Shown here: in pieces, positions 9,056 through 20,178 of the stretch | Layout: each line of letters opens with the position of its first letter | Position numbering within the stretch: position 1 is the first letter of the stretch | Translations under genes and position numbers: made by a program | Assembly (NCBI GenBank): GCA_002699025.1 | Contig: PABA01000060.1 | Span: 47,039 to 111,038 of the forward strand | Length of the DNA: 64,000 nucleotides | Direction: 5' to 3' | From: Sandaracinus sp. | Lineage (GTDB): Bacteria; Myxococcota_A; Polyangia; Polyangiales; Houyiibacteriaceae | Notes under the pieces: model-generated | Database searches by the model: none | Seen by the model: the letters and a program-made list of their open reading frames with translations, nothing else | Told to the model about the DNA's origin: nothing

Positions 9056-10240
9056 ATGTCGATGGTCGCCCGCGTCCGCGAGTACTACTTGCTGAGCGAC
9101 GCCGCGGAGGACGCCCGGCGGCGCCCTGCGGCCGAGCGGGACGCCGTCGCGGCGGCGCTGGCCCTCGGGAGACAGCGCGCCGACGCGGCGGAGGCCCTCT
9201 GGTCCAACGGCCACGCCGCCGAGGGGCTGCGCCTCGCCGTAGACGCGCTCGAGCAGACGCTCGACGCGGCCTCCGTGCTCGCCGCCGACGCCCCCGTCTC
9301 CCCGGCGCCCGCCGATCCGCCTCGCGCCACCGGAGGCGACGCCGAGCCGGATCGGGAAGACGACGCGGATCCGCCCGAGAGCGACCCGGCCGGCGCGGAA
9401 GAGAGGGACGCCGCAGAGAAGGACGCCGCCGAGGAGAGCGGCGACGCCGAGGGCGGCGCCGAGAAGAGCGCCGCCGCGGAGAGCCCGGGGGACCAGAGCG
9501 CCGAGGACACTGCTGAGGACACCGCCCCGCCCCCGACCGGCGCCTGGCGCGCGCTCCTCGCCGCCCGCCTCTCCGAGGAGCGCTTCGAGCGCCTCGTCAC
9601 CGCCCTCCGCGCCGCGCACCCGCCCCTCCCGGCCCTCGACGCCTCCGTCAGCGCGACCCACGCCGAGCTCTACAAGGACCTCGCCCGCGCCCGCGTCGAC
9701 GTCGACCGCGCCGTCGCCCCCGCGGCCCTCACGCCCGGCCAGATCCGCGTCCGCCGCTTCTCGCGCTGGGCGGTCACCGCCCTCGCCCTCGTGCTCGTCG
9801 CCGTCGGCCTCTACTTCACGCTCCGCACCCCCGATCGGGTCTACGCGAGCGCCAGCGCCTTCTACCGGAACGACCGCCAGTTCGAGCCGGAGAACGCCTT
9901 CGACGACGATCCACGCACCGAGTGGCTCCTCAACGATCGCCAGACCGGCTGGATCGAGGGCCGCCTCAGCCCGCCCCGGGATCTCTCGGCCATCCGTCTC
10001 CTCAACGGCCACAACCGCCACTACAACGACCGCGCCGTGCGCGGCTACAAGCTCGAGGTCTTCGACGCGAGCGGCGAGAAGGTCCACGAGGAAGAGGGGG
10101 AGTTCGAGCAGCTCGAGCCGAGCCCGCAGTGGGTCGAGCACCCCGTCGATCTGAACGACGTGGAGCGCATCCGGGTCACGGTCACGAGCAGCCACCGCCT
10201 CGGCGGCGCGCTCTCGGAGATCGGCTGGGACGAGAAGTAG
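9056..10240 (+). CDS. Single-pass membrane protein with discoidin-like C-terminal domain
   Basis: 394 aa, ATG start. Residues ~1-80 are helical, ~85-165 an acidic Ala/Glu/Asp linker, ~170-225 helical again, a TM segment sits at ~240-258 (AVTALALVLVAVGLYF), and ~265-394 is a beta domain. The last begins ASASAFYRNDRQFEPENAFDDD and has DPRTEWL, the opening of discoidin/F5-8C-like (NADase-type) glycan-binding domains. Topology suggests a cytoplasmic acidic N-half and a periplasmic or outside-facing sugar-binding domain. The gene lies upstream of lon but is separated from it by 242 bp with its own promoter candidate. Confidence 0.6.
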   Translation: MSMVARVREYYLLSDAAEDARRRPAAERDAVAAALALGRQRADAAEALWSNGHAAEGLRLAVDALEQTLDAASVLAADAPVSPAPADPPRATGGDAEPDREDDADPPESDPAGAEERDAAEKDAAEESGDAEGGAEKSAAAESPGDQSAEDTAEDTAPPPTGAWRALLAARLSEERFERLVTALRAAHPPLPALDASVSATHAELYKDLARARVDVDRAVAPAALTPGQIRVRRFSRWAVTALALVLVAVGLYFTLRTPDRVYASASAFYRNDRQFEPENAFDDDPRTEWLLNDRQTGWIEGRLSPPRDLSAIRLLNGHNRHYNDRAVRGYKLEVFDASGEKVHEEEGEFEQLEPSPQWVEHPVDLNDVERIRVTVTSSHRLGGALSEIGWDEK

Positions 10241-10309
10241 CGCCGCCCCCGCTCGCGCGACCCTTCGACCCGCCCCTCGCGGCCCCCTTTTTCCGCCGTG
10301 ACGGCGGTG

Positions 10310-10338
10310 TTGCACCGAATTCGGCGCGTGACTATGTT
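10310..10338 (+). promoter_or_regulatory. Sigma70-type promoter candidate for lon
   Basis: TTGCAC, a 17-bp spacer, then TATGTT, in the only AT-rich stretch of the gap, about 145 bp before the lon start codon. An inverted repeat CCGCCG-TGA-CGGCGG lies just upstream (10293-10307). No CIRCE-like repeat was seen. Confidence 0.45.
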
Positions 10339-10482
10339 CGGCGGCGTGGGCGTGCCTCCTGCACGCCCTTTTCCGCACGGGGCCGCCGCCGCCCCACCCA
10401 CCTTCCGGGCTCCCCGACCGCGCCGCCTCTGCGGCCCGCCCGAGGGGCCCCCGACATCGGCTCCCGCCGACCCTGACGGTCC

Positions 10483-12897
<2,415 letters not shown>

Positions 12898-12924
12898 GCT
12901 CCTGCTCCATCCCACGCCGAAACG

Positions 12925-12953
12925 GGGCGCGCCTTTCCGGGCGCGCCCTTTTT
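12925..12953 (+). terminator. Intrinsic terminator of lon
   Basis: A 9-bp perfect GC stem (GGGCGCGCC with GGCGCGCCC), six-base loop TTTCCG, followed by five T residues, 27 bp after the lon stop and 42 bp before the gpsA start. It is the clearest Rho-independent terminator in the window. Confidence 0.9.
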
Positions 12954-12994
12954 CGTGCGTTTTCAGCGCCGCTCCGCTCCGGTAGGGTCGCGCC

Positions 12995-14011
12995 ATGAGC
13001 GAAGAGCACCCCGTCGTGGCGGTCCTGGGCGCCGGCTCCTGGGGCACGGCCCTCGCGAAGCTCATGGCCGACCAGGGTTTCGAGACGCGGCTCTGGGCGC
13101 GGCGCGAAGAGCAGGCCCAGGCCATCAACGAGACGCGCCACAACCCGCGCTACCTGAAGGAGTTCGCGCTGCCGGAGAGCCTCCGCGCGACGAGCGACCT
13201 GAAGGCGGCGGTGGAGGGGGCGGACCTGATCCAGGTGGTCGTGCCGACCGAGGCGAACCGGACCGTCCTCGATGCGCTGGCGCCGATGGTGCCCGAGCAC
13301 ACGCCGCTGGTGAGCGCGACGAAGGGCATCGAGGTGGAGACGCTGAAGCTCGTCTCGCAGATCTTCGAGGACCACTTCCCCGAGTCGCGGCACGGCTTCC
13401 TCACCTACCTCGGCGGGCCCTCCTTCGCGAAGGAGGTCGCCGCGGGCGTGCCGACGGCGGTGTGCATCGCCGGCAAGAACGAGGCGGTGCGGCAGCGGGT
13501 GCAGCGCTACTTCAACACCGAGCGCTTCCGCGTCTACACGACCGACGACGTGATCGGCGTGGAGGTGGGGGGCGCGCTGAAGAACGTGATCGCGATCGCC
13601 GCGGGCATCGCCGACGGGATGAGCCTCGGCCACAACACGCGCGCGGCGCTGATCACGCGCGGGCTCGCGGAGCTGAGCCGGCTGGCGCTCCGCATGGGGG
13701 CGCACCCGCTGACGATGGCCGGGCTCGCGGGGATGGGGGACCTGGTGCTGACGTGCACGGGGGACCTCTCGCGGAACCGGCGCGTGGGCATCGGGCTCGG
13801 CCAGGGGAAGAAGCTGCAGGACATCCTCGACGAGCTCGGCATGGTCGCCGAGGGCGTCAAGACCTCGAAGAGCGCGCATGCCCTGGCGGCGAAGCTCGGC
13901 GTGGACATGCCGATCACCGATCAGGTCTACGAGGTCCTCTACGAGGAGAAGCCCGCGGCGGCGGCGCTGCAGGACCTGATGACGCGACCCCTGAAGGAAG
14001 AGCGCGAGTAG
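12995..14011 (+). CDS. gpsA: Glycerol-3-phosphate dehydrogenase [NAD(P)+]
   Basis: 338 aa, normal for GpsA. NAD(P)-binding GAGSWGTA at ~11-18; YLGGPSFAKEVAAGVPT, VEVGGALKNVIAIAAG with the catalytic Lys, and GLAGMGDLVLTCTG-SRNRRVG are family signatures. It reduces dihydroxyacetone phosphate to sn-glycerol 3-phosphate in the cytoplasm for phospholipid synthesis. It begins 42 bp after the lon terminator and so is probably transcribed separately; a short hairpin follows its stop codon. Confidence 0.97.
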   Translation: MSEEHPVVAVLGAGSWGTALAKLMADQGFETRLWARREEQAQAINETRHNPRYLKEFALPESLRATSDLKAAVEGADLIQVVVPTEANRTVLDALAPMVPEHTPLVSATKGIEVETLKLVSQIFEDHFPESRHGFLTYLGGPSFAKEVAAGVPTAVCIAGKNEAVRQRVQRYFNTERFRVYTTDDVIGVEVGGALKNVIAIAAGIADGMSLGHNTRAALITRGLAELSRLALRMGAHPLTMAGLAGMGDLVLTCTGDLSRNRRVGIGLGQGKKLQDILDELGMVAEGVKTSKSAHALAAKLGVDMPITDQVYEVLYEEKPAAAALQDLMTRPLKEERE

Positions 14012-14036
14012 GCGCGTCGCCGCGGCGGCGAAGCGC
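14012..14036 (+). terminator. Hairpin immediately after gpsA stop
   Basis: GCGC, one mismatch, TCGCCG, loop CGG, CGGCGA, GCGC: a stem of ten pairs starting at the base after the TAG. There is no T tract, so it may only stabilise the 3' end. Confidence 0.4.
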
Positions 14037-14049
14037 GGGGCGCTCGCGG

Positions 14050-14175
14050 TCGGGGGTCGGGGGTCGAACCGAGGCGCGTCGAGCGCGGGGGAGCGCGGGG
14101 AGCGCGTCGCCCAGGCCGACGGGGCGTTCGCTGTCGGGGTCGGCGAACCGAGGCGCGCCGAGCGCGCAGGAACAC
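14050..14175. repeat. Short imperfect direct duplication
   Basis: A CGAACCGAGGCGCG-CGAGCGCG segment occurs near 14065 and again near 14145, both preceded by GGGGTCG. The 283-bp gap between gpsA and the convergent oxidoreductase otherwise shows nothing recognisable. Confidence 0.6.
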
Positions 14176-14294
14176 GCCGGCGACGGGGCGCTCGGGGCGT
14201 CGGGACCGACCTGCGCCGGGCGAGAACACGAGCCGCCTGCTTCGAGCGGGTCAGGCCGCAGCTTCCCGGGGATGCGTGCAGGCGGCCCTCGCCC

Positions 14295-15644
14295 TCAGGG
14301 GAGGTGGACCCGGGCGCGGGTCTTCGGGGTCGGGCCGACGAGGCGCTCGACGACGGGCTCGACCTGGTCGACGGGCGCGAGCGCGAGGAGGGGCTCGAGG
14401 GCGAGGGAGCGGGCGACGGCTGGGAGCATGCGCCGGGCGACGTCCGGACGCTGCGCCAGGCGCTTCGCAGCGCGGACGAGCCAGGCGGGGTCGAGGGCCG
14501 GGGGCTGCTGGCGGAGGCCGGCCTCGACGAGGTGCGGGTCGAGCAGGCCGCTGCCGAAGAGGGTCGCGACGCCCTCGCGGTCGAGGCCCTGGGCGAAGCG
14601 GCGGAAAGCGTCCGCGCCGGCGAGGCGCCCGCCCCAGCGGCGCTGCCAGCTCCGCTCCCAGCGGCGAAGCGCCCGCGCGCTCCCCGGGTCGGCTGCCCCA
14701 CGGAGCGCCTCGGCGAGCATGCGCGCCGCGATGAGGCCCATGCCGACGCCGCTCCCGTGCGAGGCGTAGACCATGCACCCGGCGTCACCGAGGAGCGCGA
14801 CCCCCGGCGCGGCGAGGCGCGCGTAGGGGCGACGGATGGGGATGCCCGCCTGGCCGCCGAAGACGCGCGCGCCGATCCACGGCTGGGCCTCGACGAAGCG
14901 CTCGAGGAGCCCGAGGCCGCTCGGGGCCCCCGCCGCCGGCACGGTGCCCGTGAGCACGCCGACCTGCGCGAGGTCCGGCTCGGTGAAGAGGCTCAGGGTC
15001 GAGTAGCCCCCGGCCACGCCGAGGAGGCTGATCGACTCGCCGGGGGCGGCGCCGTAGCGCGCGAGGAAGGCGCGGGCGCCCTCCCGGTCGGCCACCTCGT
15101 GCACGTGCTGGGAGGCCGAGCAGACGTCGAGGGGCGCCGGATCGCCGGCCGCGGCGAGGGCCGGGACGCGCTGCCGGACGACCCCGGCGAGACCGGAGGC
15201 GTCGACGACGAGCGCCGGGCGGACCCGCCGATCCGCGAGCTTCACGGCGCGCACGCGATCGCCCTCGCGCTCCACGTCGACGAGCCGGTTCCGCTCGAAG
15301 CGCGCCCCCGCCCGCTCGGCGCGCTCCTGCAGCCGAGCGACGAGCAGGCGCATGTCCACGTGGTCGGTGCAGGCCGCCTCGATGCGCACCCTCGGACCGC
15401 CCCCCGCGATGGCCACGACCGAGGCATGCTCCCCTTCGCCGCCCCAGCGCTCGGGCGCGCGCGGCCGGCCCAGGCCCGCCTCCTCGAAGCACCAGGGCGG
15501 GACGGCGTTGAGCCAGCGCGCGCCGGCCTCCCGCGGCGCGCGCCGGTCGACGGCGAGCACATCGAAGCCGGCCTCCGCGAGAAACGCGGCCGCGGCCGCC
15601 CCCGTGCTCCCCGCACCCACGATCAGGACGTCGACGTCAGCCAT
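14295..15644 (-). CDS. FAD-dependent oxidoreductase, geranylgeranyl-reductase-like
   Basis: 449 aa from ATG at 15644 (MADVDVLIVGAGSTGAA); the frame extends 14 codons further upstream but the Rossmann fold starts properly here. GxGxxG dinucleotide-binding motif at ~9-14, a VVDASG segment at ~170, and the FAD-binding LLGDAGCMVYASHGSGVGMGL near ~300, characteristic of group A flavoprotein monooxygenases and geranylgeranyl reductases. It probably reduces or hydroxylates a hydrophobic compound. No biosynthetic neighbours narrow the substrate; it is convergent with gpsA. Confidence 0.75.
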   Translation of the reverse strand: MADVDVLIVGAGSTGAAAAAFLAEAGFDVLAVDRRAPREAGARWLNAVPPWCFEEAGLGRPRAPERWGGEGEHASVVAIAGGGPRVRIEAACTDHVDMRLLVARLQERAERAGARFERNRLVDVEREGDRVRAVKLADRRVRPALVVDASGLAGVVRQRVPALAAAGDPAPLDVCSASQHVHEVADREGARAFLARYGAAPGESISLLGVAGGYSTLSLFTEPDLAQVGVLTGTVPAAGAPSGLGLLERFVEAQPWIGARVFGGQAGIPIRRPYARLAAPGVALLGDAGCMVYASHGSGVGMGLIAARMLAEALRGAADPGSARALRRWERSWQRRWGGRLAGADAFRRFAQGLDREGVATLFGSGLLDPHLVEAGLRQQPPALDPAWLVRAAKRLAQRPDVARRMLPAVARSLALEPLLALAPVDQVEPVVERLVGPTPKTRARVHLP

Positions 15645-15765
15645 GCGGAGCCGTGTAGCGAACGCCCCTCGCTCCGTCCACTCCACGACCGGGACGGCTG
15701 ACCCAGCACGGCCCCGGCGCTCGGGACCGCTCCCGGCGATTCGAGCCGGGCTCCGACGAGCTGCG

Positions 15766-16407
15766 TCAGTCCGGCGCCATGAACGACGCCACCCAGCGCC
15801 CGTCGAGCCCCCGCTCCTCCGCGAGCGCCCCCAGCCGCCGCCGCACCGACGCCTTCGTCGCCGCCGCCGTCTCGCGCCAGGCCTCGATGCGCGCCTCGAG
15901 CCGCCCGAGGGCCGCGTAGGCCTCCGCCCGATCGCTCAGCGCCACGTTCCCGAGGCGCACGGCCTGCTGGACCCCGGGCGCGTGCGCGCGCAGCGCCTCC
16001 GAGCAGCTCTCTTCGTCGGCGAGCAGCTCGGCGATCAGCGTCGCCACCGGCAGCTCGGCGTCGAGCCCGAGCGCGATCACGTCCTCGTGCGGCTCCGGGA
16101 AGAAGCGCACGTAGCCCTCCGAGCCCGGCTCGGACTCCCTCACGAGCGCCTTCGCGAAGCGCGCGAGCTGGTGATCGAGGGCCGCGTCGGCCACGGCCAC
16201 CCGCGCCCGCGCCGCGATGGCCTGCGCCCGGAGCCGTTGCCGGTCCGCGTCCACCGCGCGCTGCTCCGCGAGCGCCGCCTCGACGCGCTGGAGGAGCGGA
16301 GCGAGCGCCGGATCGTCCGCCTGCGTGGCGAGGGCCGCCGCCGTGAAGAGGAGGTCCTCGAAGACGTCGTCCCAGCCGGCGTCGCGCGTCGAGCCCGGGA
16401 GCCTCAC
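15766..16407 (-). CDS. Helical protein of unknown function, coupled to upstream gene
   Basis: 213 aa. The GTG start (16407) overlaps the TGA of the upstream gene as GTGA, implying translational coupling. The sequence is almost entirely charged and helical, opening GWDDVFEDLLFTAAALATQ and including a long Ala/Arg/Gln segment (AEQRAVDADRQRLRAQAIAA); a YVRFFPEPHEDV stretch breaks the helices. No membrane segment or signal peptide. The frame stays open upstream through the whole neighbouring gene, but that part reads as shadow sequence. Function not recognised; it likely works with the Gly/Met/Pro-rich protein encoded before it. Confidence 0.6.
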   Translation of the reverse strand: MRLPGSTRDAGWDDVFEDLLFTAAALATQADDPALAPLLQRVEAALAEQRAVDADRQRLRAQAIAARARVAVADAALDHQLARFAKALVRESEPGSEGYVRFFPEPHEDVIALGLDAELPVATLIAELLADEESCSEALRAHAPGVQQAVRLGNVALSDRAEAYAALGRLEARIEAWRETAAATKASVRRRLGALAEERGLDGRWVASFMAPD

Positions 16408-17543
16408 TGCCCACCTCCGAAGAGGGACGCGATGGTCGCCACCGCGCCCCCCGCCGCTCCAGCCGCGGCCCCGGGCCCCGACGCGCCTCCGGCCGCTCCA
16501 CCGGCCGGCGCGCCCCCGCCACCGAAGAGGCTTCCGAGCGCCCCCAGGGGGCTCGAGGCCACCTGGCCAGGCACCTGCGCCGGCCCGGCCACGGGAGCCC
16601 CGGCGGCTCCCGGAGCGACCTGCCCCGGCACCTGCGCGGGGCCGGCGACCATGCCGCCGCCCTGCATCGCCGAGGCGGCCGCGCCGAGCAGTCCGCCGAG
16701 GCCGCCTGCCGCGCCGCCGGCCGCGCCGCCGCCTGCGCCTCCCATCACGCCGCCGAGGAGCCCGCCGAGCACGCCCCCGGGCCCGCTGGGCGCACCGGAC
16801 GCCGCGCCCGCGGGCGTCCCGAAGCCGCCGGGCGCCGCGCCCGCCGCGCCCGCGGGGGTCCCGAAGCCGCCCATCGCCGGCGCTCCACCACCGGTCGGCG
16901 CGCCCATGCCGGGCGGTGAGCCCATGCCCGGCGGCGCGCTCATCGCCGGCGCGCCCATGCCGGGCGGCGAGCCCATGCCTGGCGGCGCGCTCATCGGCGG
17001 CGAGCCCATGCCCGGGGCGCCGGCCGGCGTCCCGAACCCGCCCATCGTCGGCGCTCCGCCCGACGCAGCGCCCGCCGAGCTCGCTGCCGCGCCGCCGCCG
17101 AACACCCCGCCGAGGTCCAGCCCGCCCTGGACGCGCTCCCAGAGGAAGTCGATGGCGAGCGGCGTGATGATCGCCCCCACCGTCCCCGCGATGCGCTGCG
17201 GCAACCCCCAGCGCGACGCGATCACCTGCGCCACGTGCCCGCCGACCGCGCCCTGGAGCCCGTCCACCGCCGCGCCCATCAGCCCCTGCCCCCGGACCAG
17301 GCCGCTCACGGCCCCCGAGAGGAAGTTCGTCACGTAGTGGCTCGAGCCCACGTCGCCGAGCCCCATCGGCTGCCCGCTCTGCCCGCCCGCCTGCTGCTGC
17401 CCCACGGCCCGCGCCGCCACCGGGAAGGCCGACTCGAGGAAGCCGCGCGCCTGACCGGGCGGGTAACCGTGCGCCTGGAGCCGGGACATGGCCTGCTGCC
17501 CCTGGGGCGCGCCGAGGAAGGACTGGAAGAGGCTGCCGAGCAT
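16404..17543 (-). CDS. Gly/Ala/Met/Pro-rich low-complexity protein
   Basis: 379 aa from ATG at 17543 (MLGSLFQSFLGAPQG); a GTG at 17594 would add 17 Arg/Gly-rich residues. The N-terminal ~140 residues look folded and partly amphipathic (FVARRAV-type helices, GLPQRIAGTVGAIITPLAIDFL), reminiscent of DUF937/YidB-type proteins, but this is weak. Residues ~165-235 are tandem GMGSPP/GMGAP/MSAPP repeats and the remainder is Gly-Ala blocks ending ASLFGGG. No signal peptide. It is coupled by a GTGA overlap to the 213-aa gene and is divergent from the sensor kinase. Confidence 0.6.
   Translation of the reverse strand: MLGSLFQSFLGAPQGQQAMSRLQAHGYPPGQARGFLESAFPVAARAVGQQQAGGQSGQPMGLGDVGSSHYVTNFLSGAVSGLVRGQGLMGAAVDGLQGAVGGHVAQVIASRWGLPQRIAGTVGAIITPLAIDFLWERVQGGLDLGGVFGGGAAASSAGAASGGAPTMGGFGTPAGAPGMGSPPMSAPPGMGSPPGMGAPAMSAPPGMGSPPGMGAPTGGGAPAMGGFGTPAGAAGAAPGGFGTPAGAASGAPSGPGGVLGGLLGGVMGGAGGGAAGGAAGGLGGLLGAAASAMQGGGMVAGPAQVPGQVAPGAAGAPVAGPAQVPGQVASSPLGALGSLFGGGGAPAGGAAGGASGPGAAAGAAGGAVATIASLFGGGQ
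16890..17030. repeat. Coding tandem repeats (PPGMGSPP type)
   Basis: Repeated GCCCATGCC-GGCGG units on the minus strand encode alternating GMGSPP, GMGAP and MSAPP blocks. Copy number is likely to vary between strains. Confidence 0.8.
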
Positions 17544-17641
17544 GGGCCCGATGATGCCCCGGCCGCGCCCCCGCGGGGAAGCGCCACGCCGCACACCGCG
17601 CTGCCGGCCGCCGCGCGTTCCTGCTACACCGGGGGTCGCCC

Positions 17642-19375
17642 ATGGCCCCCTGGCGCCACCGGATCATCTACTTCCTGCTGCTGCCGGCGATCGCGCTCTC
17701 GGCGGGCATCCTGGGCTACTACACCTGGTTCACGGCCTCGCGCTTCACGCGCCTCGGCGAGCAGACCATCGCCGAGAACACCCTGCTGCTCGTCCGCGAG
17801 AAGGTCGAGACCATCGAGCAGTACATCATCGACCAGGACAACGCGGCCTTCGCCCTCGTCTCCCTGGACGCGCCCGACTCCCTCACGGTGAAGTGGCTCC
17901 CGGTCGCCGAGCAGCTCACGCCCTCCATCCACGCGCTCCTCCTCCTCGACGACACGGGCGAGATCGTCTCCGACGCCTTCCGCGGCACCGCCCGCGAGCG
18001 CCGCCGCTTCCGCAAGGTCTTCGAGGAGCGCATGCTCCCCGAGCTCGAGCTCGAGCGGCAGCGCACGGGGCGCCTCAAGCACCTCCACGAGAGCTTCGGC
18101 GGGCGCAACTACCTGCTCTCCACCGTCGCCCGCCGCGTCCGCGGCCGCCGCGTCTACATCGTCGCCTACCACGACACCGAGTACATCGTCCGCGAGGAGC
18201 TCCCGCGCCTCTTCGCCACCGAGGAGGGCAAGCGCCAGTACAACGTCGTCAGCGAGGACAACCGCCGCGTCTACGGCCCGAGCCTCGCCAACGCCGGCGA
18301 CTACCTGGTCGGCCACCGCTTCCCGACGACCCTCTACGAGTGGCGCCTCCAGGTCGCCCCGAAGCAGGCGCCCCAGCTCGAGCGCCAGGGCCGCAGTCGG
18401 CGCGTCACGGACCTCGCCCTCCTCGGCATCGCCTTCCTCGTCATCCTCCTCGGCGTCGGCTTCCTCCTCTACGCCGCCGCGAAGGAGCGCAAGCTCAACG
18501 ACCTCAAGGGCGAGTTCATCGCGAACGTCTCCCACGAGCTCAAGACGCCCCTCTCGAGCGTGCGCATGTTCGGCGAGCTCCTCCTCGCCGATCTCCGCCG
18601 GGGCGAAGGCGGCCCCGGGCGCGACGGCTCGGGGCGCGACGGCTCGGGGCGCGACGGCGGAGCGAAGGCCAGCGAAGCGCGCAGCGAAGCCCGTCGCGGA
18701 AAGCGCCTCAGCGACGCCAAGAAGGCCCAGTACCTCGAGATCATCGCCCGCGAGAGCGAGCGCCTCACCTCGCTCATCGAGAACGTCCTCGACTTCGCCG
18801 CCATCGAGCGCGGCGGCCAGAAGCTCGAGCTCCGCCGCGGGGACGTCCCCGACGTCGTGGCCCACGCCCTCGAGACCTTCCGCTACCGCGTCGAGCGCGA
18901 AGGCGTCGACGTGGAGCTCGAGGTCGAGGGCCCGATCCCCCCGGTGATGCTCGACGAGCAGGCCATCGTCCTCGCCGTCGTGAACCTCCTCGACAACGCC
19001 GTGAAGTACGGCGGCCACACGCCGATCACCGTCACCATCGAGCCCGTGCGCGACTTCGTGCAGGTGCGCGTGCGCGACCGGGGGCCGGGCATCCCGCGCG
19101 ACGCCGAGAAGCGCATCTTCGACCGCTTCTACCGCGGCCCGCGGGACGATCAGGACACCCGCGGCTCGGGCATCGGCCTGGCCCTCGTGAAGCAGATCGC
19201 CGTCTCCCACGGCGGGCGCGCCTGGGCGCGGAGCGTGCCAGACGAAGACGGCGGCGGCGCCGTCGTGGGCTTCGCCCTGCCCGCCCTCGAGGCGACGCCC
19301 GCTCCCTCGCCGGAGGAGCGCGCGGAGGCCTCCGACGAGCCCGAGGGCGCCCGCGCCTCCGCCACGCGAGCGTGA
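17642..19375 (+). CDS. Membrane sensor histidine kinase
   Basis: 577 aa. TM1 ~9-29, a periplasmic sensor region of ~230 residues, TM2 ~262-283, then the DHp helix with FIANVSHELKTPL (phospho-acceptor His ~298). N box NLLDNAVKYGG (~449), G1 RDRGPGIP, G2 GSGIGLALV complete the ATPase. Between the two DHp helices is a ~35-residue hydrophilic insertion with three GRDGS repeats (18604-18660), which is unusual. The C-terminal tail is acidic and low-complexity. The response regulator starts 47 bp downstream, so the pair is a two-component system; the signal is unknown. Confidence 0.93.
   Translation: MAPWRHRIIYFLLLPAIALSAGILGYYTWFTASRFTRLGEQTIAENTLLLVREKVETIEQYIIDQDNAAFALVSLDAPDSLTVKWLPVAEQLTPSIHALLLLDDTGEIVSDAFRGTARERRRFRKVFEERMLPELELERQRTGRLKHLHESFGGRNYLLSTVARRVRGRRVYIVAYHDTEYIVREELPRLFATEEGKRQYNVVSEDNRRVYGPSLANAGDYLVGHRFPTTLYEWRLQVAPKQAPQLERQGRSRRVTDLALLGIAFLVILLGVGFLLYAAAKERKLNDLKGEFIANVSHELKTPLSSVRMFGELLLADLRRGEGGPGRDGSGRDGSGRDGGAKASEARSEARRGKRLSDAKKAQYLEIIARESERLTSLIENVLDFAAIERGGQKLELRRGDVPDVVAHALETFRYRVEREGVDVELEVEGPIPPVMLDEQAIVLAVVNLLDNAVKYGGHTPITVTIEPVRDFVQVRVRDRGPGIPRDAEKRIFDRFYRGPRDDQDTRGSGIGLALVKQIAVSHGGRAWARSVPDEDGGGAVVGFALPALEATPAPSPEERAEASDEPEGARASATRA
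18604..18660. repeat. 15-bp coding tandem repeat in kinase
   Basis: Three copies of a GGGCGCGACGGCTCG-type unit, in frame, encoding GRDGS repeats inside the DHp region of the sensor kinase. Confidence 0.85.
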
Positions 19376-19422
19376 GCAGCCCCACTCCGCCCCGCCGCGG
19401 GCCTGCGTGTATCCTGGCCCCC

Positions 19423-20115
<693 letters not shown>

Positions 20116-20178
20116 CCGCCGGGGCCTGGCGCACGGTCTTCGTTCACGCGGGCGGGGCTTTTCGCTACTGTAGGCGCC

